A DNA stretch of 64,000 nucleotides, from contig MNCI01001491.1 of assembly GCA_015680685.1 (NCBI GenBank), positions 1 to 64,000 on the forward strand, in the 5' to 3' direction. The notes beneath the pieces are model-generated. The model did no database searches, was not told where the DNA came from, and saw only the letters and a list, made by a program, of their open reading frames with translations. The translations under genes were made by a program, and so were the position numbers. Each line of letters begins with the position of its first letter. Position 1 is the first letter of the stretch. The stretch is from Gnetum montanum. Taxonomy: Eukaryota; Streptophyta; Gnetopsida; Gnetales; Gnetaceae. This document shows positions 45,865 through 57,442 of the stretch, in pieces.

Positions 45865-47763
45865 ATGTACAAGAGGAAGGCTTCTACTAGCAAGAATCTA
45901 GCCTTGGAGGAGGTTGATGTAGCTATTAAAGACATCTTCAACTTCCCACAATCATTGGTTGGTGAAGGCTCTACTTCCATGACTACCAGGTACACAAATT
46001 CTTGGCCATTTTATGCAAAATCGTGCTAAAACCCTAAGCATTTTTGCTTGTGTAGAATTATGTATAGCATATATTTGAATTTTGTAAAATTCCTATATTA
46101 TATCTAGGTTCTTTTCAAGGGATTTCAGTGTTACTTGAATTTTAGGGTTGGTCAACACTATGTTATAAATTTTGTTTCAATCAATTCTATGTGTTTTATG
46201 CCCTTTTTCCTCTAAAAATCAATGCCACTTTTGTATTTTGTTACATGAAATTCGCTAAGAAATTAATTTTTATGTTGATAGGATTGTTGCCTACTTTTTT
46301 CTATGCAACTAGTTGTTGAACCCCTGAATTCTAACCTATGGTTGATTTTCTACAAATTTTTCCATAAGCCAATGTATAATGGGTTTTCAGTTTTTGGCCA
46401 TTTTTTATGTTATTTTGGTACTTTTTCATACCAAAATGGTTAATAATTTTTGTGTTTTCAAGTTTTTCATTTTTATTTTATCTTTTTATAGTTCAAATGG
46501 TTTTTAAATCATTGAATTTTAATTTTTGGTGAATTTTTCAGTGAGTTGGTGCAAAGTGAGGTTTTTGGCTTTCATGGTTTTCTCATGTTACTTTTGCAAT
46601 TTTTTTTCTACAAGAATAGTTAGGAAATTTTGCGTTTTTAGGTTTTGGGTTTTTTTTTTGTGGTTTAATGGTTTTAACATTTGTGGAATCATTGAATTTG
46701 AATTTACAATTAGTTTTCTATGAATTTTTTCATAGATCTGTGTATGTTGAAAATTTTAGTTTTTATGGCTTTACCCCTATGAAAGTTATTAATGTAGACA
46801 CCTAGAAAATGTTTTTAGCCAACGTCCTAGGTTTCTAGGGATTCTTTGAGTTGTTAGGGAGGATTGAGTATTGGTTTTAGTAAAATTAAAAACATTTTGA
46901 TATTTTTCATTAGTGATTCCCTATGGCCATCTTCTATAGTTTTGTGTTGTAAAATTCTTGATTAGATTTGGTTATGGTTTTAGATTGTTGTAAAAACGTT
47001 TTCTAGACTTAAGGCTATAGCATAGATGTCCAATTTTGTTGAATTTCATGTATACTCAATTCCAAGCCTTGGGAAAAAAATTTAGTTCTAAATTGTCATT
47101 TTTGTTTAAGTGTAAACTACCTCACACAGTTGTAGTTTTAGTTGTAAACACTGCAAGCCTCCTTGGTTATGTAGGTAGTGGTGGGGTAGTTATTGTATTT
47201 TTCTCATAGTGTTCAAGGGTTCATGAGGTTATTTATGTGTTATATTTTAGCATTGGGGTAGTTATTGTATTTTTGTGGTAGTGTTCACGGGTTCATGAGG
47301 TTATTTACATTTTATATTTTAGTTTTCAATAGTCACTTGAATTTTTATAAACTTTTTTAACCAACCTCCTAGAGTGTTTACTACAGCTAATCTCACTATT
47401 AACTAGGATTTTTAGTAAAAATTTTGTAAAATTCAATTTGATCTTTTATAACTATTATAGTAGGTACAAGCTAGTTCTCATGGCCTTAATGTTTCCACAT
47501 AAAAACTTTATTATTTTTATCTATATCTCACCGTGGAACTATTATCAATTGTTGGTTGACTACTTAGTTTTACTTGCTCTTTCATGAAAGTTATTCATAG
47601 GTTTGCTTTAGTTCTAAGTGGTTAAAATTGTGGATTTGGCTTCCCATTGTGTTGATTACTGATTAAAGTTATGTTAATATGGCACAGGTACTAGGTGATG
47701 CTAGTAGCCCTAGTGGTGAAGATGAAAGTACTCCTCAACCCCCTCCAGTAGTCCCTAAGTACC
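45865..47763 (+). pseudogene. Antisense gene of Tat copy G, internally deleted
   Basis: Exon 1 (45865-45989) starts MYKRKASTSKN and ends ...STSMTTR in the same phase as D and E, with donor GTACAC. The next recognisable exon is the last one (from 47688 to about 47763, after ...GGCACAG), encoding VLGDASSPSGEDESTPQPPP, against VQGDISNPSGEGGDD in E. Exons 2-7, including the HAD domain, are absent. The 1.7-kb intron between is AT-rich, with T-runs resembling intron 1 of the other copies. The stop at E's TAG is AAG here. Confidence 0.66.
47183..47324 (+). repeat. Tandem duplication (about 71 bp x 2) in the G antisense intron
   Basis: ggggtagttattgtattttt...ttatattttag occurs twice, at 47183-47254 and 47255-47324, with few differences. 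Confidence 0.85.
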
Positions 47764-48094
47764 ATCATTTGATTATTCTCTTTGGTTATTTCATTTGCAG
47801 TTGAATTCTTGTTGTTATGATGTTGTGGCTAGAGTTAGCCATGGATGTTTGAGAGACAATTTATTATTTCATGTATCGTTTAAACCTTTGTAATGCTATG
47901 TGAAAAACATTATTATTGTTATTATTAAATTTTAATTTTGATTATATGTATTGATGCTTAATGTTTTATTCATGTTATATATTTTATGTTTTCATTTGTG
48001 TTATAAGGTTACGTTGTCTACATATGTAAAATGGATAGAATGTAAACTAGGTTGTAAGCTAAGTTGTAAATAGGTTATAATATATTTTCTAGTT

Positions 48095-48665
48095 TTAGGA
48101 CATGGCTGGCCATATGCATTGCAAATTTTAAGCCATGGTAGGCCATACGATTTGCCAATTTTAGGCCATAGTGGGCTATGCATTTTGCTAGTTTGAGGCC
48201 ATAGTGGACCATATGTCATTTGCTAGTTTTAGCCCATGGTAAGCCATGTGTTTTGCTAGTTCTGGGCCATAGTGGATTGTGCATTTTGCCAATTTTAGGC
48301 TATAGAAGGTTGTGTGTTTTGCTAGTTTTATGCCATAGTAGGTCATGTGTTTTGCCAGTTTTAGGCAATAGCAGGTCGTACATCATTTGCTAATTTTAGG
48401 ACAAGGCAAGCCATGCATTTTTTCAATTTTAGGCCCTAATAGGCCATGCATTTTGCCAATTTTAGGCCATAGGGAACCATACAATTTACCAATTTTAGGC
48501 CATGGCGAGCCCCACATGTTTGCCAGTTTTAGGCCATAGTAGATTATACATTGTTTGCTAGTTCTAAGCCATGGTAGGCCATGGAAGGCCATATGTTATT
48601 TGCTAAATCTAGGCCATGGTAGGTCATACGATTTGCTAATTTTAGGCCATGGCAGGCCATACAAT
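48095..48665 (-). repeat. Tandem array of ~35-bp units in Tat copy G
   Basis: About 16 units of the form TTGCCAATTTTAGGCCATAG + TAGGCCATGCATT on plus, with lengths of 33-38 bp. Complementary to the GGCCTAC.AAGGCCTTAAACTAGC units in D and E, of which E has only two at the same site (29130-29190), so the array expanded in G. Confidence 0.9.
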
Positions 48666-48923
48666 TTGGAAAGAAAGAAAATTTTTATCATTTTTACGTT
48701 TTAAAATTTTTATGATTTTTTAGGCTTTAACATTTTTATGGTATTTTTCATGTTTTATGCTCTAAGAAAAAGGCATAAGAGGTAAATTGTAAATGAAAAT
48801 GAATCTTAGGCTATGCATGAAGTTAAGTAATGTAAAATAAAGTAAAGCAAAATGATGCATGCAAATAATGTTTAAACTAGGCTAAGGAGGGTATCAGAAA
48901 TGAGGGCTACATGGTTATAGGTG

Positions 48924-49719
48924 TGATGAGCCACGAGGTATCCCTACGCTCAACCATATCAATACGAGCATCCACGCATGATCTGGTCAAATTTCAAGGA
49001 CTAAGTGCTTATGCGCCTTTGTGGAACAAGAATGGGTCGATCAATCATTGTCTTCCCAAGCTTACTTGTATGTCATGATTATATGGTTAAGTAAACTTGA
49101 GGCATATGATTTTTATACTTTTTATGTTTTTATGTCCTGCTGTTAATAAGAGAGGAGAGAGATAACTAAGTAAATAATTTAATTTGACTACTTATTAACT
49201 AGGCTCTAACTGATCCTAACACCAGTATTCGTTCTCACTTGCCGTACACACTCTAAACTAGTGCAACACTACTGGGATTACCAAACGCTAATCATTACTA
49301 GGTTACCAAGTGTTACGCACATGCTCGAAATGAGCGTACTATGTGTGCTCACTTAGGAGAGTTGTAGGGTGAGAGAGAATCATTAATTAACTAAGGAAAG
49401 CATTAAGTAATAGTAATTAACATTAATTAATCTATTCTCAATGCTGCAAGTTTTATCACAAAGTTCGTCTTTATTGCTATACACAAGGTGTGCTCAGGTA
49501 CACAATGCTCGAATAAAGATCCATTCACTTTATGACTCTTACTATGAGCATGTAGAAATAATTCTAACTCTGAGAGGGAGAAAAGGCAAGAGTTTGGGTA
49601 AGGAACTAAGACTAACTATGCAAACCAAGTGTGCTTGCCTCTTATTTATAGGAAATGAGGCAGGCTGCGATATTGTGTATGTGATATCACATGGAAGGCC
49701 ACGATATCATGGCTCATCA
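48924..49719 (-). repeat. 3' LTR of Athila copy B
   Basis: 796 bp, TGATGAG...CTCATCA as read on plus; aligns along its length with the LTRs of A and C. TATA box (TATAAATAAGAGG on minus, about 49641-49653) and GATATCAC/GATATCAT sites between it and the LTR end (49675-49712). Confidence 0.93.
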
Positions 49720-49735
49720 TACCCTCACGACTAAA
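49720..49735 (-). other. Polypurine tract of Athila copy B
   Basis: On minus, GTGAGGGTA directly precedes the LTR start TGATGAG; C has CATGGGGGTA at the same place (60617-60626). Primer for plus-strand DNA synthesis. Confidence 0.65.
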
Positions 49736-51590
49736 TGAAAACTCATCCTCAAGTTCCTTACAAAATATTGGGAAGGTATGAAATTATTGACTGAATGAGA
49801 ACTCATAGTGGTAGGGAATAACAGACTCAAAGTGCTTGGTGAACAGATCGACAAACATATTACAACATTGGTGTTCACATCCTTTGTGGTGAACATTGTA
49901 CATGGATGACATCCAGACCTTCACTTGATAGCATGAAGAGAAAGAGAGAGAAAAGAAAATGAGGTGTGTTACTACCAATGTCGAGATTGTGCCCTCCATT
50001 GTTTATCCATAGCCACACGACCAAACTTTTTCCCGGTGTAAACATTCTAGCTCCATTCCATACCAAGTGCTTCCTCCTATTCCAGTCCATAGTTTGTGTA
50101 ATTGCCATATTGACACACAACACAGTCACAAATGTGCAAGGATAAGTAAGCAACACTGCAATTGATACCTTTCCTTGATGTAAAGTGCATTGGCTAGGTT
50201 GTGGTTATGATAGAAACTAGGTTAGAGGTTTATTACTGATAACTATCCAAGGTGTAGGGGTTAGACAAGTAGTAGAATGGAGATATTGAAAAATTTGTGC
50301 TAGGGCCCCCATGACTAAGAGCGAACCTTCAATAGCAATAAGATGGAAAAATATAAGGAACAAGAAAGATGGAAAAAATAACAACCAGAACACCAATAAA
50401 GTGGATGTTAAAGATGGGGATGAAATGAGAAATGGTTGATTGCAGATAATGTTTAAGGAAAAGAACTTAATAATTGCACCAAAAAGGAATTCCAATGGAT
50501 CATCCCCAAAGTAGGCTCATGCCCTAATGAACCCATAAACAAAAGAGTTTGTAGGCTCTAGGAATGTCATTTGGAAGCAAGAGTTAAAAAAACTTATTCA
50601 CAAGAGTTTACTAAGGAAAAACAATGCATCAACCAAGATATGGACTAATCATAAAACTAGCAATGAGATGGAAAATGGAAATAAAGATAGAGAGTAGAAA
50701 TAGAATGGAATCCCAAGAGCAAAGTTGTGTAAAGTCCCTTGTGTATGTCATAGTTAATATGACTAAGTAAAAATCATTCCAAATCTGGACTTAAACCAAC
50801 CATACTCAGTGACCTCACATCAATACAATTGGCCAATCCATCCTCTTGAAGCAATAAGAATGCCTCCACAAAGATTCACCACTATCCCAAGGAGAGCAAG
50901 ATGAAGAAGCAGGATGCGACAAAGGGCCTTAGTTAGAGGGAACCTTCAGGCATGGGTAACATGCCTTTCCAGTGCCATAACTAGTGCTTGTAGCCCATAT
51001 TGCTTTATTATGTCTAAGGGGTATGCTTTGAATTCCCACTTTTTTTTTTGCGTGAGAACCACACCATGCAAAGACTTATTTTTATTCACTCAACTTCCTA
51101 ATATTTGATCAATGGAAGAATGGCAAAAAACCCAAGAAAAAGCATCCAAGAACCAAAATAATGGCCAGCACAAATGCATCGAATCCCCTTGAATTCACAC
51201 CCTTTTCAACCATTGAGTCCTTCCTTTAGTTTAAAAAATACCAAGCCACCAATTTATTAAGAAGTTGATTAGAAAAAAAAGGGACTATATAGTTCCAAGC
51301 CAAGGAAGACTACAAAGTTAAATACATGAATGGACGACGTGGATTCATTGCCTGTTTTATCAAAAGAACCATATCATAATATCAGCATCATAATTCAAAG
51401 GTAAAAACCAAACACTAGCAATCAACATTATTATGATACAATCCACCATCATGAGCACTTATTGTATGACGAATGAAAGTAAATCAAACAAAGAAATAGT
51501 AAAAATATGAACGATGGTGTAAGACAAAAAATAAGTAAAATTGAAAAATGTGTAAAACAAAAAAGATGTAAAACAAAAAATACAAAAAGG
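49736..51590 (-). other. 3' noncoding region of Athila copy B
   Basis: About 1.85 kb between the integrase end and LTR. Closely matches C's 58660-60616 in reverse (for example 50480-50520, 50950, 51030-51060). Short open frames occur on both strands but show no conserved protein between B and C, so no env-like gene is supported. Confidence 0.65.
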
Positions 51591-52739
51591 GATGAGGGCC
51601 TAGAATGGTTGGCATAGGTGGCCATCTCCCCCACGACTGAGTTGGAAGGAGGACATCTGAAATAGTTAGCAAGGTTATCCACCAACAGAGGTAGTATGAG
51701 TACTGGCTAATCTAAGCTCATGGAAAGGTTTGGTTTGTTGGATGTTGACCAATAGTTTCTTATCCAGGCTTTCAAGTTTGTATATCATCATGGCCCTTGA
51801 AGGAAAAGTTGCATGAATGACATAAGGTCCTTCCCACAGCATTTGAAATTTGGTACATTGTGGCCCATGTGTGGGATTCCAGTAGAGAACCTTATCTCCT
51901 GGTTGATAGTTAACTTTCCTAATTCTAAGGTCATGACATTAAAGGCCTTGTGCAATTCCTTAGATGAAAGGGTGGCCAATCAGTTCTCATCTAGTAGGTT
52001 AAGGATCATCAACTGTTGTTTTTGTGCTAGATCGAGATCTAGGTTGAGCTCACATGCTGTGGATAGTATACGAAGCTCAGTTTGAATGGGAAGCATTGGT
52101 AATTTACCGTACACTAACTCATAGGGAGAGTAGCCTATAGGGAGTTTCCATGTGGAGTGGTATGCCCAAAGAGCATCATTTAATTTAGTGCTCCAGTCTC
52201 ACCTAAACTTGCTAATGGTTCTTGTAAATATCTTTGTAATCTTCCTATTGGTGACTTCGGCTTGACCATTCGCTTGGGGGTGATATGGTGTAGTTAGTTT
52301 GTGCTCAACCCCTAAGCGTTGCATTAATTTTTGAAAATTTGCACCTGTGAATTATGTACCATTGTTTGAAATAAGTGCACGAGGCACACCAAACCTATTT
52401 ATGATTTGTTGTTGAATAAATTATGCAACTGTAGATGATGTACAATCCTTAACAATAACTGCTTCTACCCATTTTGTAAGGTAATCAACGACAATAATAA
52501 TATAAGCTTTTTCATTGGACATTGGTGTAATTAACCCCATAAAATCAATTTCCCAAATGTCTAAGGGTTCTAAAGGTTGGATCCATTTTTGCTGATCCTC
52601 CATTTTAGCAGTCATCCCCCCATCATGTTGACAACACTCACAAGATTGGATGAAATGATGGGCGTCCCAGAACAATGTAGGCCAATAATATCCTATAAGC
52701 AAGATCTTAATGGTTGTTTGTCTACCAGTGCAATGACCC
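51591..52739 (-). pseudogene. Athila copy B integrase
   Basis: The open part 52421-52702 contains LIGYYWPTLF, CECC (zinc-binding pair), WEIDFMGLITPMSN at the first core Asp, and VVDYLTKWVEAVIVKDC. Further down: NRFGV-like sequence, SNNGT in place of SDNGT, TTPYHP and QANGQAEVTNR with the catalytic Glu (about 52255-52290). The C-terminal part follows to about 51591. Upstream, the sequence joins directly to the RT connection, so the N-terminus of the zinc domain is partly missing. Few stops. Confidence 0.9.
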
Positions 52740-53640
52740 CCCCAAGAACCCCCATAGTATCTTGGAAAACTTGTAGTTCATCCCTTGGTCCATTCAAAGT
52801 TTGAGCTTCTTTTTTAAAGTTTGAAAAGCTAGTTCGCATCCCTTGGTCCATTCAAAGGTACATCCTTTTTCTTTAGTTCAACCAATGATTTTGCAACCTT
52901 AGAAAAATTCTCAATAAAGCTTCTATAGTAGCTAGTGTATCTAAGGAATGACAAGATATGTTTTACAGTTTCTAGTTGACAGGTAATTCCTTGGATAACT
53001 TTGATCTTTTCAAGGTCTGCCTCTATCCCTATTTATGATATCTTATGCCCTAATACTATGCCTTCTTGGACCATTAAATGGCTTTTTTGCTAGTTGAGCC
53101 TTAAATTGGTTTCTACACATCATTTTAATACTTGCTCTAACTAGTCCAAGGCTTGATCAAAGTTTTCTCCATAGGTGAAGAATTCTTCCATGAAGACCTC
53201 CACACCGTTTCCTATCTGCTACTAGAATATGCTTAGAACTAATCGTTGAAATGTTGCAGGGGCATTGCACAAGCCAAATAGCATCTGTTTGTATGCAAAT
53301 GTTCCCCAAAGATTAGTGAATGTAGTCTTGGCTTGGTCTTCTAGGGCTATTTGTATTTGGGTGTACCACTATACCCATCCAAAAAACTATAGTGGTGATG
53401 CCTTGTGATGGTGTCTAAGACTTTGTCAACGAATGGCAATGGAAAGTGGTCCTTAAATGTTGCCATATTTAGTTGCCTGAAATCTATGCAAACCCTCCAT
53501 TTGCCTCCCTTTTTAGGCACAATAACTAAGGGACTAACCCATTCACTATCAGCAATGGGGTAGATGAACCCAACTTTTAGAAGTTGTTCAATTTCTTCAC
53601 TTGCTTTAGTTTTGGGTTTAATCATCTCTACGGTTATCTT
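52740..53640 (-). pseudogene. Athila copy B RT; RNase H deleted
   Basis: 53625-53347 is open: EIEQLLKVGFIYPIADSEWV, IVPKKGGKWRVCIDFRQLN, HHHYSFLDGYSG. Beyond a frameshift: TFAYKQMLFGLCNAPATFQ, EVFMEEFFTYG with the catalytic pair as Glu-Glu (53180-53191), MVQEGIVLGHKIS. The thumb ends with SFLRYTSYYRSFIENFSKVA. The sequence then reaches integrase within ~100 bp, so the RNase H is gone. A near-identical catcccttggtccattcaaag occurs at both 52779-52799 and 52837-52857 by the deletion. The pattern is diagnostic of Athila. Confidence 0.92.
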
Positions 53641-54562
53641 CGAGGCTTCATGGAGGGGTTAGTGGAAATTCTATGTTGGCATATCCTAGGATCTATTCCA
53701 GTTAATTTGGGATATGACCAAGTGAATGCTTTCAACCATTTATTTATCACCTTCAATAGTCTTTCTTTCTGTTGAGGAGCAAGCATCACACTAATAATTA
53801 CTGGTTTTTCATTTTTAAGAAACATGTATTCCATACTGGTGGGTAATGGTTTTAGCTCAAGGGGCTCTTGCTTAAACTTATCAGGGATTTTCAACTTCCC
53901 CCAGTTGATATTTTCAAGGTCAAGACTTGGAAGTTCGCAATGGACTTGCTCTAATGTGTCTATGCTATCGATGTAAGCACAAGTCAAACCCTTAGTTGGT
54001 TCCATGCATATAGTTGAACTACTCTCTTGATTAGTTGTCACCACTGGGTGTCTTCTTATCTTGTGGCTGCTACATATAGACATCTTTGTATATTAGTCAC
54101 TTCTGCACATTGGTTGCATGTAGGCAATGTTAAAATTTGTACAAACCATGACTTCTGCATGCAATTACACCTTGTGTCATTGTATGCGATGCATGGAACT
54201 TTCTTCTTCTCAATCTTTCCAAATGTATTTTCCTTTAATATTTCTATGGAAAGATCATGGATTCCTAGGCACACGTCAATTGTGCTTAGCCATGCTCTTC
54301 CCATTATGATTGGGAAGTCCCCCTTACCACCCACAAACAATGGTGACAATGTCCTCCACTAGTCCCAATGGGATAGTGATGGACTGGTTGACCAACTCTA
54401 AATGAATGTTACTCTTTTTTAGTAGAGGCAGGTTCCAGGCCTTGTACATTTCTTCAGAAATCAAGTTGACACCAGAACTTGAATCCAAAAAAGCTTTTCA
54501 CAGCTCATTTTCAACAATTTGTAGATATATCAAAGGACTCCCAAGATCAGAGAATTTCCTAG
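53634..54562 (-). pseudogene. Athila copy B protease and protease-RT linker (3' part)
   Basis: 54083-53634 is an open linker ending near RT: KFKQEPLELKPLPTSMEYMF and AFTWSYPKLTGIDPRICQHR, both typical of Athila pol before RT. Upstream, 54562-54090 is the protease: SPLIYLQI, FLDSSSGVNLIS (DSG changed to DSS), LPLLKKSNIHLELVNQSI. Frameshifts at about 54350 and 54160. The protease frame continues at 61420 on the other side of copy C. Confidence 0.88.
54558..54562. repeat. Target site duplication of copy C (left)
   Basis: cctag; the right copy is at 61420-61424. Five base pairs is the usual duplication for Ty3/gypsy integrase. Confidence 0.93.
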
Positions 54563-55354
54563 TGATGAGCCACCATATCGCGTACGCAATATTGCATCCA
54601 CCACGCGATATCGTGTCCTGCCTCGTCTTCTATAAATAAGAGGTGGCGCCCTTTGTTCAAGGGGGTTAGACTTAGACCCTTAGCCAAATTCTTGTAGTTT
54701 AGTCATTCCAAAGTTAGAATTATTTCTGTGTGCCTACAGTAGGAATCATAGCGTGAACGGATCTTTATTCGAGCAATTTGTACCTGAGCACAATTTTGTG
54801 TACGACAATAAAAACAAAATTTATGATAACCCTTGTAGTATAACAGATTAAGATAATTAGAAATTAATAATTGTTTAATGCTTTCTTAGTTAATTAATCT
54901 CTTTCTCAACCTTCAACCCCCTTAGTTAAATACACTTAGTACGACTTCTTCGAGCATGCGTGTAGCGCTTGGTAACCCAGTAATGATTAGCATTTGGTAA
55001 TCCCAGCAGTGTTGCACTAGTTCAAAATGTGTACAAAAAGTGGAAATGGATACTGGTGTTAGGAAAATTTAGAAACTAGTTAATGAATAGTTAATGTAAT
55101 TTAGTCACTTAGTTCTCTCTCCATTTCCTTTATTAGCAGAAGACATAAAAAGACAAAAGCTATAAAAATCATATACCTTAAGCTTACTTAACCATATAAC
55201 CGTGATAATACAAGTAAGTTTGGGAAGACAACGATTGATTAATCCTGAGTGTTCCATTAAGGCGCGTAAGCACTTAGTCCTTGGAGTTTGACCAGATCAT
55301 GCATGAAACGCTCGTATTCGTATGGTTGAGTGTAGGGATACCTCGCACTCATCA
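54563..55354 (+). repeat. 5' LTR of Athila copy C
   Basis: 792 bp from TGATGAG to CTCATCA. TATA box tataaataag at 54631-54640. U3 before it has atatcgcgtacgcaatat and cacgcgatatcgtg sites. A good match to the 3' LTR at 60627-61419. Confidence 0.95.
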
Positions 55355-55355
55355 T

Positions 55356-55373
55356 TGGCATCGTTGCCAGGGA
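55356..55373 (+). promoter_or_regulatory. Primer binding site, tRNA-Asp type, copy C
   Basis: TGGCATCGTTGCCAGGGA, one base after the LTR; three differences from the exact complement of tRNA-Asp(GTC). Confidence 0.88.
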
Positions 55374-55498
55374 CTTAGTTGTTTGTGCACTGCGTAGAAC
55401 ATAGGAAATCATCCATATCATTAGAATGTTAGAATGAACCCTTAGGGTTAATCAAAGAAAGATAAGACAATGGTACATCACACATCGAACAAGACAAA

Positions 55499-57442
55499 AT
55501 ATCTTCTTCTTCTCATAAGAGCACTTCACTGCCTAGGACTAACACAAGAGGTAGTTGGCGGCATAATACACATAACCAGAATCTGCTAGCTCCTTAACAG
55601 TTTTGTGTGGTATATATTCATCCTGATGAGTATGTATCCAACTTCACCTTTATTCTCCACCAAGATGAACAACTACGTTGGAGAGACTTGGAGGGTAACA
55701 TAGTGTTGCCTCTAGACCAATCAATTCTCAACATGCTCCTTCATGCTCTCTCACGAACAGGCATGCCTCTTTTATATGGAGAATATGTTGCATGCGATCA
55801 TGACACAAGGGACTATCATCCCACATAAGTGCAACATCAAAGGGACTTGCGACAAGAGAAATACCATACATCCTTGAAGGGTAAATGGCCCCATGATGCT
55901 CTGCACATTTTGAGCAAAATTGAGGATGGTAAACTTGCTTCAACAGGTTCCCCACGAAATGATGTTCCTCCTCCTGACAATGGTCAAGAGGTAGTGTATC
56001 AGAACCTCCACTCCACTATTCACAACCCTAGTTCTGATACCCATGAACACAAAGTATTCAATGAAAGAATGCAAACATATGATAAGGGCAGACGTTCTGA
56101 TTCCGATCACGATCGAGGTCAGGACCATCGAAGAGAAGGTGGAAAACATCGTCATGGTGATGGTTCTTCTTCTTATTCACCTTCATCATCACCTTCACCC
56201 TCTCCTTCAGTGTCTAGATGCAGTTATAGGGAAACCAATCATGAGGATAAAGGAAAAAAAAGTGAAAAACATCAACGGGACAGTCGAGAATGAGGACAAG
56301 GGTACTCTAAGGAATCAGGGCATAGAACAAGGGAGAGTAGGGAACCTCGTAGACACCATAGACACTATGAACGAGATGATCATGATGAACCCCTACTTGC
56401 AACTAGAAGCATGCTAGATATAATGAAGGCTATAAGAGTTCCAACAAGGCACCAAAAGGATACTAGGATCAAGAGGTTAGACATGAATAACATCCCATGA
56501 TTTGAAGGGGGATACATCGTTGATCCTCAAAATAATTTACAAGCATTCCACGATGCATGTGCCTTGCAAAACATAGAAAATGAATGGAAAAAACTGAAGT
56601 TGTTCCCAAGGATACTAGTGAAATAAGTTGAAAGCTAGTACCGGTCCTTAGAATTGGAATCCAATCGGAGGTGGAGTACAATGTTAAAATTGTTCAATGA
56701 TAAGTACCTACATACTCGTGAGTGTCTAACCTACAGAAGTAAATCCAAGGTTGAAAGCAAGGAAATCATGAACCCTTGGATGCTGCCATGGGCCGCTATT
56801 ACGCACTGTTACATCATTTCCCTGGCCATGGTTATTCACAGTGGGATCAACTATGCCATCTCATGGATGGACTTAGGCATGAAACAAGAAGAATCCTTGG
56901 GACGTATGCCCAAGGAAGGTTATCGAAGCTTAGGTCTCATCAAATTCATAGATTGCTAGAGCAAGTAGCCAAAGAAGAAGGTGAGCTATGAAAGAGAGAA
57001 AGTATGGAAGAGAGAAAGTATGGAAGAATACAATTGAGATCCTTCCCTCCGAAAAAGGGGAGTGAGATTTTGTGAGGAGGAAGAAGAGTCACCACTCGAA
57101 GAGATGGTGAATAGGAAAAATTTGCCTCTCCAAAAGTTAACAATAGAAGTATCGACAAAGGTAGACCAAATATGGGACTCCCTAGATAGTAGGTTTGAAA
57201 TTGTTCTTAAAATTGTAGATGAGTCTAGGGAGCAAGGTAGTGACCACGACAAAAAGAAAAAGAAAGAAGTGAAAAATGCACATAACAAGGGTAAGGGTAA
57301 AATGGCCATCATAGAAGAGGTTTTGGATTCAAACACAAACAATGATGGTGGATGTGAGATATGCCAATATGACCATCCTAAGGGATGTTGCCCAGTAATC
57401 TCACATCTACAAGAGTCTAGGGTGTATGCACTCAACCCATGA
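55499..57442 (+). pseudogene. Athila copy C gag
   Basis: Frame begins where A and B have ATG, but here it is ATA (55499-55501). N-terminal part: VVYIHPDEYVSNFTFILHQD, then LEGNIVLPLDQ. 55829-56293 is open and encodes an Arg/His/Asp/Ser-rich disordered stretch with SPSSSPSPSPSVS. The Gag core (about 56400-56990) has NIENEWKKLKLFPRILVK, RRWSTMLKLFNDKYL and, in the next frame, MDAAMGRYYALLHHFPGHGY and HETRRILGTYAQGRLSKLR. 57062-57442 is open and ends with a zinc knuckle CEICQYDHPKGCC (CX2CX3HX4C). One or more frameshifts and stops disable it. Confidence 0.9.

Larger units (their letters stand above)
45838..48923 (-). mobile_element. Fragment of Tat copy G (minus sense): protease-RT spacer
   Basis: Minus-sense counterpart of E's 28780-34530: exon 1 and last exon of the antisense gene (here on plus), then the expanded 35-bp repeat array (48095-48665) and the sequence near the protease (48780-48923 matches E's 28780-28990 in reverse). 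It ends exactly where the B 3' LTR begins (48924), so B inserted into G; the rest of G should continue to the right of B, outside the window. Confidence 0.78.

Noticed and set aside
46030-47690. Possible gene in the T-rich region
   Set aside because: Composition matches the antisense gene's intron 1; open frames such as 46526-46723 are Phe-rich artefacts of T runs.
48095-48665. CRISPR-like regular repeats
   Set aside because: Units are contiguous without unique spacers, in plant retroelement context.
50217-50495. Hydrophobic minus-strand frame as an env-like protein
   Set aside because: In B's 3' noncoding region; C's matching region has frameshifts and no equivalent protein.
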